A DNA stretch of 64,000 nucleotides, from contig CALKXV010000049.1 of assembly GCA_938005545.1 (NCBI GenBank), positions 17,338-81,337 of the forward strand. Reading direction: 5' to 3'. Positions 44,310 through 55,867 of the stretch are shown in pieces (position 1 is the stretch's first letter; each line of letters begins with the position of its first letter). The DNA is from an uncultured Paracoccaceae bacterium. GTDB lineage: Bacteria; Pseudomonadota; Alphaproteobacteria; Rhodobacterales; Rhodobacteraceae. Position numbers and translations under genes: made by a program. The notes beneath the pieces are model-generated. The model was not told the DNA's origin, made no database searches, and saw only the letters and a program-made list of their open reading frames with translations.

Positions 44310-46088
44310 TCAATCCTCGGGCGGCAAAACCCGAAGGCGCAATTCGCGCAGCTGTTCGTTCGTCGGATCGCTTGGGGCATCCATCATCAAGTCTTCGGCG
44401 CGCTGGTTCATCGGGAAAAGGATGACTTCGCGGATGTTCTGTTCGTCCGCCAAAAGCATTACGATGCGATCAATACCTGCCGCGCAACCGCCGTGCGGGG
44501 GGGCACCGAAACGGAACGCGTTGACCATTCCGCCGAAACGTTTGCGCACTTCGTCTTCGCCATAGCCCGCCAATTCGAAGGCTTTGAACATGATCTCGGG
44601 CTGGTGGTTTCGGATCGCGCCCGAAATCAACTCATAACCGTTGCACGCCAGATCGTATTGATAGCCCAGCACATTCAGCGGATCGCCGGTCAACGCGTCC
44701 ATGCCACCCTGTGGCATTGAAAAGGGGTTGTGCGAAAAGTCGATCTTGCCGCTTTCTTCGTCGGCTTCATACATCGGGAAATCGACGATCCACGCGAATG
44801 CGAAGCGATCCTTGTCGGTCAGGCCAAGCTCGTCACCGATAGCGACACGGGCCTTGCCTGCGACGCCTTCGAAAGTTTTGGCTTTGCCGCCTAAGAAAAA
44901 CGCGGCATCGCCGACGCCAAGGCCCAGCTGTTCGCGGATCGCTTCGGTGCGTTCGGGGCCGATGTTCTTGGCTAAAGGTCCTGCCGCTTCCATACCCTCG
45001 CCCTGATCGCGCCAGAAGATGTACCCCATCCCCGGCAAGCCTTCTTTCTGAGCAAAGGCGTTCATACGATCACAGAACTTGCGGCTGCCGCCGGTCGGTG
45101 CCGGGATGGCGCGGATTTCGGTGCCGTCTTGTTCCAGAATTTTAGCGAAGATCGCAAAACCAGAACCGCGGAAATGCTCGGACACATCCTGCATCTTGAT
45201 CGGGTTGCGCAGGTCTGGTTTGTCGGTGCCGTACCATTTCGCCGCATCGCGATAGGAAATCTGCGGCCACTCCTGATCGACGGTCCGGCCCTTGCCGAAT
45301 TCTTCGAAAATGCCCGACAGAACCGGCTGGATCGTATCAAAGACATCCTGTTGCGTGACGAAGCTCATCTCAAGGTCAAGCTGATAGAAATCCGTGGGCG
45401 AACGATCCGCGCGCGGGTCTTCATCGCGGAAACAGGGTGCGATCTGGAAATACTTGTCGAAGCCAGAAACCATCAAAAGTTGTTTGAACTGCTGTGGTGC
45501 CTGCGGCAGGGCATAGAATTTTCCGGGATGCAGGCGCGATGGCACAAGAAAATCGCGGGCCCCTTCGGGCGAAGAGGCCGTGATGATCGGCGTCTGATGT
45601 TCGCGAAAATCCTGATCCCACATCCGGCGGCGGATCGACGACACAACGTCCGAACGCAGCTTCATGTTGTCCTGCATCGCCTCGCGGCGCAGATCAAGGA
45701 ACCGGTATTTCAGGCGGGTTTCTTCGGGGTATTCCTGATCACCAAAGACAATCAACGGCAATTCTTCGGCTGCGCCCAAAACTTCCATGTCGCGGATAAA
45801 GACTTCGACTTCGCCGGTCGGGAGCTTGTCATTCACCAAGTCGGCGTCACGGGCTTTGACGTTGCCATCAATGCGAATGCACCATTCCGAACGCACCTTT
45901 TCGACCTCGTTAAAAACCGGGCTATCTGGATCGCACAGAACCTGCGTGATGCCGTAGTGATCGCGCAGATCGATAAACAAGACGCCTCCGTGGTCGCGGA
46001 TACGGTGCACCCATCCAGAAAGGCGGATGGCTTCACCCACATGTGAGGCATTCAATTCAGCGCAAGTATGACTGCGAAATTCGTGCAT
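44310..46088 (-). CDS. aspS: Aspartyl-tRNA synthetase
   Basis: A 592-residue class II synthetase of the bacterial type. It has an N-terminal anticodon-binding OB domain ([20 protein letters not shown], residues 24-43, partly shown), motif 2 ([10 protein letters not shown], about 214), the bacterial GAD insertion domain and the C-terminal motif 3 [16 protein letters not shown] (about 523). Whether it charges only tRNA-Asp or also tRNA-Asn (non-discriminating) cannot be told. The ATG at 46088 gives the conserved MHEFRSHTC start. Confidence 0.96.
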   Translation of the reverse strand: MHEFRSHTCAELNASHVGEAIRLSGWVHRIRDHGGVLFIDLRDHYGITQVLCDPDSPVFNEVEKVRSEWCIRIDGNVKARDADLVNDKLPTGEVEVFIRDMEVLGAAEELPLIVFGDQEYPEETRLKYRFLDLRREAMQDNMKLRSDVVSSIRRRMWDQDFREHQTPIITASSPEGARDFLVPSRLHPGKFYALPQAPQQFKQLLMVSGFDKYFQIAPCFRDEDPRADRSPTDFYQLDLEMSFVTQQDVFDTIQPVLSGIFEEFGKGRTVDQEWPQISYRDAAKWYGTDKPDLRNPIKMQDVSEHFRGSGFAIFAKILEQDGTEIRAIPAPTGGSRKFCDRMNAFAQKEGLPGMGYIFWRDQGEGMEAAGPLAKNIGPERTEAIREQLGLGVGDAAFFLGGKAKTFEGVAGKARVAIGDELGLTDKDRFAFAWIVDFPMYEADEESGKIDFSHNPFSMPQGGMDALTGDPLNVLGYQYDLACNGYELISGAIRNHQPEIMFKAFELAGYGEDEVRKRFGGMVNAFRFGAPPHGGCAAGIDRIVMLLADEQNIREVILFPMNQRAEDLMMDAPSDPTNEQLRELRLRVLPPED

Positions 46089-46191
46089 GGCGGTTCCGTT
46101 CAGACCCTGACAACTAGAGCCGCCCATTCACCGCGATGCAGTCAAGAAGTCAAGGCGCGATACGCCAAAGTGGAACAGGTCACTTGCGGAT

Positions 46192-47214
46192 CTAGGCGTT
46201 GGCCAAGGCGGCGCCCGCCGGGTCAGAATTCGCCCGCGTCACATCTCGACGCCTGAGCCAAACATGGGCAACATAGATGGCCACAATCGAAAAATAGCCA
46301 TCGATTGCATAATGAAAACCGACCCAAACCGACGAGAACATCACCCCGATCACCATAAAGATCCCAAACGCACGTAAGAACATGTGTTTTTCAGCCAGAT
46401 AGAGCGCGGCAACCATGATCATCCCCACATGCAGGCTTGGGAAAGCAGAAATGCCGGAGCCAATGGCCTGATCGCCAGAAACGTAGTTGTCCCATAGCCC
46501 CGGTTGCACGATGCTGAACCAGGAATTGGCCATCGAACTTGACGCGTCGAGCGTTGCCGTAAGGTCGCCAAAGCGTGCAGTTTCGAAAATACGATCATAG
46601 AAGATCGGGCCACCAGATTGACCAATGAGTGCAAATACATTGCCCAACACAACCCAAGAAAAAGCGTAGAGAATGACATAGTGTTTGATAGTACGTTCAT
46701 CATCCCCGACGAACGCCATAATGACGGGTAGATAGAACGCAAGGACGAGCCACACCGGACCATAGATCAACGATGCGTGGACTGCGAAATTGTCCCATCC
46801 GGTGATTTCAGTAAGGTCATGCGACAAGACCCAAGGATCGACGCCAAAGTGCAGGATCTGGTCAAGCTTCGCGAAAAACGGATCAGCAAAGAATACCTCG
46901 AAACCTAAAAGCTGGGCCATATAGGGCAGGCTGGATTTTACGGACGTGAATGCCGCCAGAAACAAACAGCACAAAATGAGCATAACTACCGCGCGCCCTA
47001 AGCGTTTCACAAATTCTTTGGGGGACTCACATTTCATCCAGACCCAGACTACAAAGAAGACGAAGCCGATGGCAAAGAATGACATCATCCCAAACGCGCG
47101 TGTTCCCACCGAAAGGACCTTGTCTCCTACAAAAAGGAGATCGCCGCGAAAGAAATAATTCCAGGCAGTTGCGGCCGCAAAATAGATGGCTGTAAATCGG
47201 AAAAATAGAATCAT
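46192..47214 (-). CDS. PAP2 superfamily membrane protein
   Basis: A 340-residue inner-membrane protein with about eight helices. The PAP2-type motifs are SAFPSLHVGMIMVAALYL (about residue 250, catalytic SxxH) and SSVWVGFHYAIDGYFSIV (about 292, second His and Asp). This pattern occurs in lipid phosphatases and in inositol-phosphoceramide-synthase-like PAP2_3 proteins. It may act on a lipid phosphate or transfer a head group; the substrate is unknown. ATG at 47214. Confidence 0.82.
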   Translation of the reverse strand: MILFFRFTAIYFAAATAWNYFFRGDLLFVGDKVLSVGTRAFGMMSFFAIGFVFFVVWVWMKCESPKEFVKRLGRAVVMLILCCLFLAAFTSVKSSLPYMAQLLGFEVFFADPFFAKLDQILHFGVDPWVLSHDLTEITGWDNFAVHASLIYGPVWLVLAFYLPVIMAFVGDDERTIKHYVILYAFSWVVLGNVFALIGQSGGPIFYDRIFETARFGDLTATLDASSSMANSWFSIVQPGLWDNYVSGDQAIGSGISAFPSLHVGMIMVAALYLAEKHMFLRAFGIFMVIGVMFSSVWVGFHYAIDGYFSIVAIYVAHVWLRRRDVTRANSDPAGAALANA

Positions 47215-47431
47215 GTCTTGCTCGCGTTGGTCTTAAAGATGTTAGGCCAGTGAGGGACCGTCCGTGGACGTAATTGCGTGTAATCCACTTCCAATCACAG
47301 CGTTGTTTCACTACTTTGACGAAATCTGGGTCAAACTTAGACATTGATGTTCATGTCGCACCCCTTCGATCTTGCGCCCGGTTCATCAATCCCTATAACG
47401 CAGGACAATTTGCGCCATAGGGGAACTGCCG

Positions 47432-50400
47432 ATGCCCAAAAGAACCGACATCAAGTCGATCATGATCATCGGAGCGGGCCCTATCGTCATCGGACAGGCC
47501 TGCGAATTCGACTATTCAGGTGCGCAGGCGTGTAAGGCGCTGCGCGAAGAAGGCTACCGGGTCATTTTGGTCAATTCGAACCCGGCCACCATTATGACCG
47601 ATCCCGGCATGGCGGATGCGACCTATATAGAACCGATCACGACCGACGTTGTGGCCAAGATCATCGAAAAGGAACGCCCCGACGCCTTGCTGCCGACCAT
47701 GGGCGGACAGACCGGGTTGAACACATCCCTTGCCCTGGAAGAAATGGGCGTCTTGGACAAATTCAACGTCGAGATGATCGGCGCCAAGCGCGATGCGATT
47801 GAGATGGCCGAAGACCGGGCGCTTTTTCGCGAGGCGATGGATCGGATCGGGTTGGAAAACCCCAAAGCCACGATTGTCGACGCGCCAAAGAACGCGGCTG
47901 GCAAATATGATATCGCCAAGGGTCTGGAAACTGCGCTTGCGGCTTTGGAAGTCGTCGGTCTGCCAGCGATCATTCGACCGGCGTTCACATTGGGCGGAAC
48001 CGGCGGCGGTGTGGCCTATAACCGCGACGAATATTCCGAGATTTGTCGTCGCGGTTTGGAAGCCAGCCCGGTTGCGCAAATCCTGATTGATGAAAGTCTG
48101 CTCGGTTGGAAAGAATTCGAAATGGAAGTCGTGCGTGACAAGGCCGACAACGCCATCATCGTCTGCGCCATTGAGAACGTCGATCCTATGGGCGTCCACA
48201 CCGGGGATTCAATCACCGTTGCCCCTGCCCTGACCCTGACGGACAAAGAATACCAGATGATGCGCACAGCCTCGATCGCGGTTTTGCGCGAAATCGGCGT
48301 GGAAACGGGTGGTTCGAACGTGCAATGGGCCGTGAACCCCGCCGATGGCCGTATGGTTGTGATCGAAATGAACCCGCGCGTGTCGCGGTCTTCGGCGCTT
48401 GCGTCAAAAGCGACCGGTTTCCCGATTGCCAAGATCGCCGCCAAACTTGCCGTTGGTTTCACGCTGGATGAGCTCGACAACGACATCACCAAAGTAACGC
48501 CCGCATCCTTCGAGCCGACGATAGACTATGTCGTCACAAAAATCCCACGCTTTGCCTTTGAGAAATTTCCGGGAAGCGAGCCCAACCTCACCACCGCCAT
48601 GAAATCCGTTGGAGAAGTCATGGCAATTGGGCGCACGTTCCACGAATCCATGCAAAAAGCGCTGGCGTCGATGGAAACCGGCCTGACGGGCTTTGACGAA
48701 ATCGACATTCCCGGTGCGGAGGAAGACCCTTCTGCGATCACGGCGGCGCTTGCCAAGCAAACCCCGGACCGGTTGCGGGTTATCGCTCAAGCCATGCGGT
48801 ACGGGATTTCGGACGACGACATTCAAGCGATCACGGCGTTTGACCCTTGGTTCTTGGCGCGCATTCGCGAAATTATCGACGTCGAAGCAGACGTCAGAGC
48901 AAACGGTTTGCCAGTCACCGAAGACGGGTTGCGCCATTTGAAAATGATGGGCTTCACCGACGCCCGTCTTGCAACACTTACGGGCCGCGAAGAAACAAAC
49001 GTGCGCCGCGCACGTAAAAACCTTGGTGTGTCAGCGGTTTTCAAACGCATCGATACTTGTGCTGCCGAATTCGAAGCGCAGACGCCTTACATGTATTCCA
49101 CCTATGAAAGCCCCGTAATGGGCGAGGTTGAGTGCGAAGCGCGGCCTTCGGATCGCAAGAAAGTGGTTATCTTGGGCGGTGGTCCGAACCGGATCGGCCA
49201 GGGTATTGAATTCGACTATTGCTGTTGCCATGCATGTTACGCGCTGTCTGATGTTGGCTACGAAACCATCATGATCAATTGCAACCCCGAGACGGTGTCG
49301 ACGGATTATGACACCTCGGACCGCTTGTATTTCGAACCCCTGACGTTCGAACATGTCATGGAAATTCTGACCAAAGAACTGGACAACGGCACGCTTCATG
49401 GCGTCATCGTTCAGTTTGGCGGCCAAACGCCTTTGAAGCTGGCCAATGCGCTGGAAGCCGAAGGCATTCCCATTTTGGGCACCACGCCTGATGCAATTGA
49501 TCTGGCCGAAGATCGTGAGCGTTTCCAGGACCTTGTGAACCGCTTGGGCCTAAAACAACCCCACAACGCCATCGCGCACACGGACGCGGAAGCCATGGAA
49601 GCAGCCATCGAGATTGGCTATCCGCTGGTTATCCGCCCGTCTTATGTGCTGGGTGGTCGCGCCATGGAAATTGTCCGCGATACCGCGCAATTAGAACGCT
49701 ATATCCGCGAAGCAGTGGTGGTCTCGGGCGACAGCCCTGTATTGCTCGACCGCTATTTGGATGGCGCAACCGAGGTCGACGTTGATGCGCTTTGTGACGG
49801 CACCGATGTCCATGTCGCGGGTATCATGGAACACATCGAAGAAGCCGGCGTTCACTCGGGCGACAGCGCTTGTTCGCTACCGCCCCACACGCTTTCGAAA
49901 GACATCATCGATGAATTGACCCGCCAGACCGAAGCCTTGGCGTGCGAATTGCACGTGGTTGGCTTGATGAATATTCAGTTCGCAATCAAAGGTGAGGACG
50001 TTTACCTGATCGAGGTGAACCCACGTGCATCCCGAACCGTTCCCTTCGTTGCGAAAGCCGTCGACAGTGCGATTGCGTCCATTGCCGCGCGGCTGATGGC
50101 CGGTGAAAAGCTAACCGCTTTCCCCAAAGTCGCCATCGAAGATGCCAAAACCACAGAAGCCATGGCGCTGAAGGACTTTCGCACGCCTTGGTATTCGGTC
50201 AAAGAGGCCGTTCTTCCCTTCGCACGTTTTCCCGGTGTCGACACCTTGCTTGGCCCCGAAATGCGATCAACCGGCGAGGTGATGGGTTGGGACAAAAGCT
50301 TTGCGCGCGCATTCCTTAAGGCGCAGCTTGGTGCGGGTACGATGTTGCCGGAAAGTGGCGCGGTCTTTTTCTCGATCCGCGACGCCGACAAAACTGATCT

Positions 50401-50743
50401 GGTGGTGGAAACCGCCAAAATCCTGCACGAGCTTGGCCTGACGATTTTGGCGACGCGTGGAACAGCCAAGTTCCTGACTGAAAACGGCATTCCGTCAGAA
50501 ATGGTCAACAAAGCCTATGAAGGCGGGCGCACAATCATCGACCTGATGAAAGACGGTGAAGTGGCTTTGGTGATCAATACCACGGAAGGCGCGCGTGCCA
50601 TCGAAGATTCTCGTTCGATGCGCAACGTCTCTCTCATGGATAAAATCCCCTATTTCACGACCGCTGCCGCTGCCAATGCAGCGGCTTTGGCGATGGTGTC
50701 ACGCACAGAGGGCGCGCTTGGTGTGCGGTCACTTCAGGAATAG
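47432..50743 (+). CDS. carB: Carbamoyl-phosphate synthase large subunit
   Basis: A 1103-residue enzyme that makes carbamoyl phosphate from ammonia, bicarbonate and two ATP, for arginine and pyrimidine synthesis. Two ATP-grasp halves are seen: [20 protein letters not shown] (about residue 9) and [20 protein letters not shown] (about 571), with carboxyphosphate and carbamate sites ([18 protein letters not shown]: [36 protein letters not shown]). The C-terminal MGS domain binds regulators. carA is not adjacent. GGGGAA lies before the ATG at 47432. Confidence 0.97.
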   Translation: MPKRTDIKSIMIIGAGPIVIGQACEFDYSGAQACKALREEGYRVILVNSNPATIMTDPGMADATYIEPITTDVVAKIIEKERPDALLPTMGGQTGLNTSLALEEMGVLDKFNVEMIGAKRDAIEMAEDRALFREAMDRIGLENPKATIVDAPKNAAGKYDIAKGLETALAALEVVGLPAIIRPAFTLGGTGGGVAYNRDEYSEICRRGLEASPVAQILIDESLLGWKEFEMEVVRDKADNAIIVCAIENVDPMGVHTGDSITVAPALTLTDKEYQMMRTASIAVLREIGVETGGSNVQWAVNPADGRMVVIEMNPRVSRSSALASKATGFPIAKIAAKLAVGFTLDELDNDITKVTPASFEPTIDYVVTKIPRFAFEKFPGSEPNLTTAMKSVGEVMAIGRTFHESMQKALASMETGLTGFDEIDIPGAEEDPSAITAALAKQTPDRLRVIAQAMRYGISDDDIQAITAFDPWFLARIREIIDVEADVRANGLPVTEDGLRHLKMMGFTDARLATLTGREETNVRRARKNLGVSAVFKRIDTCAAEFEAQTPYMYSTYESPVMGEVECEARPSDRKKVVILGGGPNRIGQGIEFDYCCCHACYALSDVGYETIMINCNPETVSTDYDTSDRLYFEPLTFEHVMEILTKELDNGTLHGVIVQFGGQTPLKLANALEAEGIPILGTTPDAIDLAEDRERFQDLVNRLGLKQPHNAIAHTDAEAMEAAIEIGYPLVIRPSYVLGGRAMEIVRDTAQLERYIREAVVVSGDSPVLLDRYLDGATEVDVDALCDGTDVHVAGIMEHIEEAGVHSGDSACSLPPHTLSKDIIDELTRQTEALACELHVVGLMNIQFAIKGEDVYLIEVNPRASRTVPFVAKAVDSAIASIAARLMAGEKLTAFPKVAIEDAKTTEAMALKDFRTPWYSVKEAVLPFARFPGVDTLLGPEMRSTGEVMGWDKSFARAFLKAQLGAGTMLPESGAVFFSIRDADKTDLVVETAKILHELGLTILATRGTAKFLTENGIPSEMVNKAYEGGRTIIDLMKDGEVALVINTTEGARAIEDSRSMRNVSLMDKIPYFTTAAAANAAALAMVSRTEGALGVRSLQE

Positions 50744-50763
50744 GGGGCGGTCTGGTCCTGCGG

Positions 50764-51219
50764 TTACTGCCACCACTTTGGGCCTGATCGTCGCCTCATC
50801 CAGCCGCCGATGCTGAAATGGTCGCGCTTGATCAATAGGATCAAAGCAATAAACGCCCCAAGAACCGCCAAATCGATCACTTGATTTCGGTTCACCGGAA
50901 AGCCGCGCTCGCTTAGGGCAAAGGGGTCAAAGAATCCGTCCCAACGGCGGGTCACTGTGAAAAAATGCATCACCATCAGGCCGCCGTAACTGATCAGTCT
51001 GAGAAACCCCAATGCCGTCAATGCGCAAAGCAAAATCTGCACGCCCGCCACCGAGTATATTTGAAAGAACGAGACTTCCATTCCCTCAAAATGCTTCACG
51101 AGGCTCTGGTATTGTTTGGGTGTGATCACCTTGTGAGCGGCCCAGAGAAAAATGAACCACGCCAGCCCAAGGCGCAAAATGAGCAGCGCAATCGCGTCCT
51201 GCTTGTCGTCTCTGGTCAT
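50764..51219 (-). CDS. DoxX-like small membrane protein
   Basis: A 151-residue protein with about four membrane helices (near residues 11-28, 51-72, 79-93, 116-134). The helix pattern, with RLGLAWFIFLWAAHKV in helix 1, is that of DoxX-like proteins, whose function is mostly unknown (some support respiration or redox balance). The ATG at 51219 has GGGAGG upstream. It is convergent with carB and divergent from mscS. Confidence 0.7.
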   Translation of the reverse strand: MTRDDKQDAIALLILRLGLAWFIFLWAAHKVITPKQYQSLVKHFEGMEVSFFQIYSVAGVQILLCALTALGFLRLISYGGLMVMHFFTVTRRWDGFFDPFALSERGFPVNRNQVIDLAVLGAFIALILLIKRDHFSIGGWMRRRSGPKWWQ

Positions 51220-51362
51220 ATCGCGCCTCCCACAGTCTCTTTCCAGCACTCATAACCCAACGAGGCCGGCGAGCGAAACCAGGCAATTGACCACCCGACA
51301 TCCCGATCCATAAACCCGGCTTCTTACTTGCAGACAGCACAGGCCTTGGGCCATGTTGTAAC

Positions 51363-52694
51363 ATGGATTTTTCAGACGTCCCTCTTAGTGCGCAATTCGC
51401 AGAACTTTGGGCCATGGCCGTTTTGCAGGGGCGGCTTATGCTGCTTCCAACCAGACTTTATCAAGTCGGCGTTCTGGTGGCCTGCATCATCTTGGCATGG
51501 CTTCTGAAAAACTGGCTGGAACCCAAGTTCAACAATTGGATACGGTCGCTTGAAGGCAGGCCCAAGTGGCAATTGCGGGTTTTCGTGACGATCCGTCAGC
51601 GGTTCGGCTTGATCATGTTTTCTATTTTGGTCTGGGTGGCCGCGCGGATCGCTGAAACGATCTGGCAATTCCCGTCACGGCGCATTCTTTTGGAATTCGC
51701 AAGCGCGGTCAGCGTTGCCATTATCGCCGTCGCCTTCGCAACGCGTTTGATACGCAATCGATCACTGCGGCTGGTTGTGACCTGGGGCCTTTGGATATTT
51801 GTCGTCTTTTATTACACAGGCCTGATCGATGAAGCCTCACGTGTGCTTGATAGTCTGGCTATCGATATCGGCGAGTTCCATCTGTCTTTGCTGACGGTCT
51901 TGCAGGGCTTGATCGTGATCGGCGCACTTTTCGCAGTCGCGCGCGTTCTAAGCCAGACGGCATCGAACAGCATCCGGTCGAATAAAGATATTTCGCCATC
52001 GATGCAGGTTTTGGCGGTTAAATTCCTGCAAGTTCTTCTATTCGGAGCTGCCTTCTTTATCGGTTTGAAGATGGTCGGTGTCGATCTGACGGGGCTTGCG
52101 GTTTTGTCGGGTGCCATTGGTGTTGGCCTTGGCTTTGGTCTGCAAAAGGTTGTGTCGAACCTTGTCTCGGGCATCATTATTCTACTGGATAAATCCATCA
52201 AACCCGGCGACGTGATCTCGGTCGGCGGAACCTTTGGTTGGATCAATGCGCTTGGCGCGCGCTATGTTTCGATCACCACAAGGGACGGCAAGGAATACCT
52301 GATCCCGAACGAGGATCTGATCACGGGTCAGGTGGTCAACTGGTCCCACTCCAACGATTTTGTGCGGTTGGACATACATTTTGGAACGGCCTACTGTGAT
52401 GATCCGCACGAAGTCCGGCGCTTGGCCATTGATGCGGCGAAAAGCGTCGACCGCGTTTTGGCATCCCGCGCACCCGTCTGTCATATCACCGGTTTCGGCG
52501 ACAGCTCGGTCGATTACATCTTACGGTTCTGGATCAGTGACCCCACAGGCGGGCTGACCAACATCCGTGGCAATGTGTTTCTAGCGCTTTGGGATGCGTT
52601 CCAAGAGGCCGGTATTTCGATCCCATTCCCACAACGCGAAGTTCGCGTGCTGGAAGACGAGAACCCGGCCATCCCATCCGGTGTGGACGTCTAA
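51363..52694 (+). CDS. Mechanosensitive channel, MscS family
   Basis: A 443-residue channel protein of the larger MscS-like kind. About six membrane helices precede the pore helix LAVLSGAIGVGLGFGLQKVVSNLVSGI (about residues 244-270; shown segments LSGAIGVGLGFGLQKVVSNL), rich in Gly and Ala as in TM3. The cytoplasmic beta domain (DKSIKPGDVISVGG, YVSITTRDGKEYLIPNEDL) and the alpha/beta vestibule domain follow. It opens under membrane tension to release solutes after hypo-osmotic shock, fitting a marine host that stores osmolytes. The stop is followed by a palindrome, GCCTGATCAGGC. Confidence 0.92.
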   Translation: MDFSDVPLSAQFAELWAMAVLQGRLMLLPTRLYQVGVLVACIILAWLLKNWLEPKFNNWIRSLEGRPKWQLRVFVTIRQRFGLIMFSILVWVAARIAETIWQFPSRRILLEFASAVSVAIIAVAFATRLIRNRSLRLVVTWGLWIFVVFYYTGLIDEASRVLDSLAIDIGEFHLSLLTVLQGLIVIGALFAVARVLSQTASNSIRSNKDISPSMQVLAVKFLQVLLFGAAFFIGLKMVGVDLTGLAVLSGAIGVGLGFGLQKVVSNLVSGIIILLDKSIKPGDVISVGGTFGWINALGARYVSITTRDGKEYLIPNEDLITGQVVNWSHSNDFVRLDIHFGTAYCDDPHEVRRLAIDAAKSVDRVLASRAPVCHITGFGDSSVDYILRFWISDPTGGLTNIRGNVFLALWDAFQEAGISIPFPQREVRVLEDENPAIPSGVDV

Positions 52695-52700
52695 GCCTGA

Positions 52701-53444
52701 TCAGGCCTGCGCCACGTCAGGCCAAATTAAGCGCCCGGCATTCGGGCTGCCATAACAGTGGGTCACATATTCAAGAACATGCCTGCCCGTCCAGTTTTCA
52801 CCGCGATCCGCCGCGACAAAACGGTGTTCAAAGCTGTAATCGCCTTCTGGCAGGTCGGTGAATTCCCACAAAACGCCATGCTTTGCCCAACCGACAATCG
52901 ACAGCATTTTGCGCCCACGGACCATACCCGGCGTAACCGACACACGCGAAAAACGTTCGCTGCGATACCACCGCGCAAGCTCCAGATCGTCTTCGGGGGT
53001 ATTGGTGTTGTAGTGCCCGATCTGCATGGCAGGCGGCGGGCCCATTCCATAAGGCGACGCGCGTTGTTCGGGCGAATTCACAACCTGCTCTTCCAGAAAC
53101 ACAGCACTGCGATAGTTTTCCAGGGCAGGCAACTTTTCAGAATTCACCTTGGCAAGCTTGTCGAGGCTGTTGTTCTGACCCAGAAAAACCTCTGCCGAAA
53201 GTCCCGCGGTCAGGATGACGTATTGCCATCCGGTGGCAACGTTCGGATCAGTGGTTTCGATCTTTTCCGGGGCACCTTCGATGTAGCGACGTGTCGGAGA
53301 TTTCACGATGGCATAATGGCCGACCCACCCGACCCCCGAGGTCGCCTGAACCGATGGCAGGTAAGAGTGATGCAACCATTGCAGCGTGTCCGCGCGACGG
53401 TTTTCATCCAGATCGAACCATTCCGCTTTTATGACTTCGCTCAT
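52701..53444 (-). CDS. Unknown protein, possible tandem ferredoxin-like (dimeric alpha/beta barrel) fold
   Basis: A 247-residue soluble protein with no signal peptide and no membrane segment. It seems to be built from two similar halves: one starting KAEWFDLDENRRADTLQWLH with a WVGHYAIV strand, and one starting DDLELARWYRSERFSRVSVT with a KMLSIVGWAKHG strand. This helix-strand arrangement resembles dimeric alpha/beta barrel (EthD-like) proteins, but that is an inference. It is the last gene of an operon after a histidine phosphatase and a glutathione transferase (22-base gap), so it might act on small aromatic or reactive compounds. Confidence 0.7.
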   Translation of the reverse strand: MSEVIKAEWFDLDENRRADTLQWLHHSYLPSVQATSGVGWVGHYAIVKSPTRRYIEGAPEKIETTDPNVATGWQYVILTAGLSAEVFLGQNNSLDKLAKVNSEKLPALENYRSAVFLEEQVVNSPEQRASPYGMGPPPAMQIGHYNTNTPEDDLELARWYRSERFSRVSVTPGMVRGRKMLSIVGWAKHGVLWEFTDLPEGDYSFEHRFVAADRGENWTGRHVLEYVTHCYGSPNAGRLIWPDVAQA

Positions 53445-53466
53445 TTCACTGCCCCCTCAAAAAAGC

Positions 53467-54078
53467 CTAGCCAAAGAACCCGTCTGCGATGGTTTTCTGA
53501 ACGGACGGGCGCGTTTCCATCTTGGCTTTGAACGCTGCCAGTCTTGGGAAATCCGCGATATCGACGCCGTCCTTCTTTAACCATGTGGTCATCGAGTAAA
53601 GATAGGGGTCGGCCAGCGTCAGATCATCGCCAAACAAATACGGACCTTCCAACAATCCGTCGATGTAAGCCGCAGACGTGGCCATGTTTTCGGGCACTTT
53701 AGCAGCCATGTCAGCGAATGAAGCCTCGGTTGTCGCCCATCGATAGCCACGTCGCAAATGGGCGTGGTTCACGTGCATCGTATTGCCAAGAAAATACAGA
53801 ATTTCCCGCATCCGGGCCCGTTGCAGGGGATCTATCGGCACCAATGCAGGCAGAACCGTTTCGCCCAAGTATTCCAGAATGGCCCCGGTTTCGGTCAATG
53901 GCCCTTCGGGCGTTATCAGCACAGGCACCCGCCCTTTCGGATTGAGAGCAAGATAGTCCGAGCGTGTCTGTTCACCGCCTTTCACATCCACAAGGATCGG
54001 TTCCCAATGAACACCTTCGTTCAAAGTAATCACCACAGTCGACGATACGGTATGAGGGGCGCAGTAAAGTTTTAGCAT
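53467..54078 (-). CDS. Glutathione S-transferase family protein
   Basis: A 203-residue GST. The thioredoxin-like N-terminal domain has MLKLYCAPHTVSSTVV with a candidate catalytic Ser/Cys near residues 6-12, the cis-proline in KGRVPVLITPEG (about 48) and LTETGAILEYLGE for glutathione binding (about 61). The helical C-terminal domain follows (LTLADPYLYSMTTWL, about 155). Substrate unknown. It starts six bases after the histidine phosphatase stop. Confidence 0.88.
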   Translation of the reverse strand: MLKLYCAPHTVSSTVVITLNEGVHWEPILVDVKGGEQTRSDYLALNPKGRVPVLITPEGPLTETGAILEYLGETVLPALVPIDPLQRARMREILYFLGNTMHVNHAHLRRGYRWATTEASFADMAAKVPENMATSAAYIDGLLEGPYLFGDDLTLADPYLYSMTTWLKKDGVDIADFPRLAAFKAKMETRPSVQKTIADGFFG

Positions 54079-54084
54079 GACGTC

Positions 54085-54726
54085 TTATACATGGGTTCGG
54101 GACGAAACGTGAAGCGGCCCTTCAAGATGGGGGATGGCGTTATAGCCAGCCAGCACGGTTTCGCCCGATCGCACATGCAACCGGTGCATCGAACTGTTCC
54201 AGATCGGCAGCATCACTTTGCTGAGTTTCATCAGGTCCAGCTCAAGGATCTGTTGGATCACCATGCCGATCACCCCGCCCGAGGTCACGCACAACACGCG
54301 GCGCCCGGGAACAGCGGCTTCGGCCAAAAGCGTGCGAATACGGTCTTCGAAGGCCTCGAAAGGTTCGTTGCCTTCAATCTCGGCCTCTTTCCAGGCGGCA
54401 AAAACCTTGGGCATGTGATCCACGTAGGTATCGCTTGTTGGCAGAGGTTCGCCTTTGCGCTCTAAAAGGCTGTCGCTTAGCTTGTAATAGTCGATCTCGT
54501 TCAGGCGCGCGTCCCTTTCGGCGTCAAACCCCATGCTTTCAGCCGTTTCGCGGTGGCGGCGCAATGTGCCCGACACCACATGGTCAAACGTATAGTCATG
54601 GGCCCGCATCCAGTCGCCCAACAGACGCGTCTGATCCCATCCAAGGGGGCTCAGCCGGTCATAGTCTTCTTCGGTCGTGGCGGCACTGTTGGCCTGTCCG
54701 TGGCGGACCAGAATGATTTCACCCAT
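54085..54726 (-). CDS. Histidine phosphatase family protein
   Basis: A 213-residue phosphohistidine-dependent phosphatase of the phosphoglycerate mutase superfamily. The catalytic LVRHGQAN (residues 6-13, RHG triad) and the second His region [17 protein letters not shown] are visible, but the usual GHG-type second His is replaced by a Ser/Gly stretch (VTSGG), common in the SixA/GpmB outgroup. Substrate unknown. First gene of a three-gene leftward operon and divergent from alr. Confidence 0.83.
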   Translation of the reverse strand: MGEIILVRHGQANSAATTEEDYDRLSPLGWDQTRLLGDWMRAHDYTFDHVVSGTLRRHRETAESMGFDAERDARLNEIDYYKLSDSLLERKGEPLPTSDTYVDHMPKVFAAWKEAEIEGNEPFEAFEDRIRTLLAEAAVPGRRVLCVTSGGVIGMVIQQILELDLMKLSKVMLPIWNSSMHRLHVRSGETVLAGYNAIPHLEGPLHVSSRTHV

Positions 54727-54820
54727 GGTGGCGCTCCTTTGGATAGTCGCCTACCGCATGGGCGGGCGCTTGCCAATCCGGGGCTTGACGAGGCTGCCGC
54801 CTTATCCGACACCCCAAGGC

Positions 54821-55867
54821 ATGGGAGCCGCTTGCCTGACAATCGATCTAGACGCCGTTCGCGCCAATTGGAGCGCGCTTGACGCCATGAGCGATGCCAG
54901 CGTCGAAACAGCCGCTGTCATCAAAGCCGACGCCTATGGATTAGGGGCCATGCAGGTCGGCAAGGTGTTGTTTGATGCGGGTGTAAAAGGCTTTTTTGTC
55001 GCCCTCGCCGAAGAAGGCCGTGCTTTGCGCCGCGTGTTGGGCGACGCACCGACAATCTATGTCTTTTCGGGCCATATGGACGGCGACACCGACGTTCTGT
55101 TGGACGCGCGACTGACCCCGTTCCTGAATTCACCCGAACATGTCACCCGACATTTCGCCAAAACTCCGGGCCATCCTTTTGGCATTCAGCTTGATACAGG
55201 CATGAACCGATTGGGTATGGAACCTGCCGATTGGGATGCGCTGAAGTCCGACCTTTTGGATGCAGGCCCCACACTGGTGGTCAGCCATCTGGCCTGCGCC
55301 GACGAACCCGACCATCCGATGAATACGCAACAGTTACGTAGTTTTCAGGATATGACGGATGGCATTCCTGTGCGCCGGTCCTTGGCGGCAACGGGTGGCG
55401 CTCTCCTTGGTCCTGCTTACCACTTCGATCTGGTGCGTCCCGGCATCGGTCTTTATGGCGGACTGCCCTTTGTCGATGCCGCGCATACCTTGCGCGTCGA
55501 CGTTCCGGTCATTCAGACCCGAACCGTTCGGCCCTTTGAAACCGTTGGTTATGGCAACAGTTGGACCGCAAAGGTGGAAACCACGGTTGCGACCGTTGCG
55601 GCGGGTTATGCAGACGGGCTGATCCGCGCCATGGGCCCGAATGCGGTGTTGTTTGCCGGTGAAACGCCTTGCCCGGTGATTGGCCGCGTTTCGATGGACT
55701 TGATAACGGTCGATGTTTCTGGTCTGGACGATGTGCCCGAAACGCTCGAAATCATCGGACCCCACCGGCAGGTCGATGACGTAGCCGAGGCTGCGGGAAC
55801 CATTGGTTATGAGATTCTAACATCCCTTGGCGCACGTTACGACCGACGCTATCTTGGTGCGGTATGA
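54821..55867 (+). CDS. alr: Alanine racemase
   Basis: A 348-residue PLP enzyme making D-alanine for peptidoglycan. The PLP lysine is in [11 protein letters not shown] (residues 34-44), the second catalytic base Tyr in VGYGNSWTA (about 242), and substrate-contact motifs DTGMNRLG and VSHLACAD are present. The frame opens at 54677, but the ATG at 54821 gives the usual [17 protein letters not shown] start. The stop overlaps mlaE (ATGA). Confidence 0.93.
   Translation: MGAACLTIDLDAVRANWSALDAMSDASVETAAVIKADAYGLGAMQVGKVLFDAGVKGFFVALAEEGRALRRVLGDAPTIYVFSGHMDGDTDVLLDARLTPFLNSPEHVTRHFAKTPGHPFGIQLDTGMNRLGMEPADWDALKSDLLDAGPTLVVSHLACADEPDHPMNTQQLRSFQDMTDGIPVRRSLAATGGALLGPAYHFDLVRPGIGLYGGLPFVDAAHTLRVDVPVIQTRTVRPFETVGYGNSWTAKVETTVATVAAGYADGLIRAMGPNAVLFAGETPCPVIGRVSMDLITVDVSGLDDVPETLEIIGPHRQVDDVAEAAGTIGYEILTSLGARYDRRYLGAV

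Noticed and set aside
45129..46046. 305-codon open frame on the + strand
   Set aside because: Antisense to the well-supported aspS gene; a shadow of its codon bias.
52695..52706. GCCTGATCAGGC palindrome after mscS as a terminator
   Set aside because: Six-base arms without loop and no T-run; it also overlaps the end of the convergent gene, so it is probably coding coincidence.
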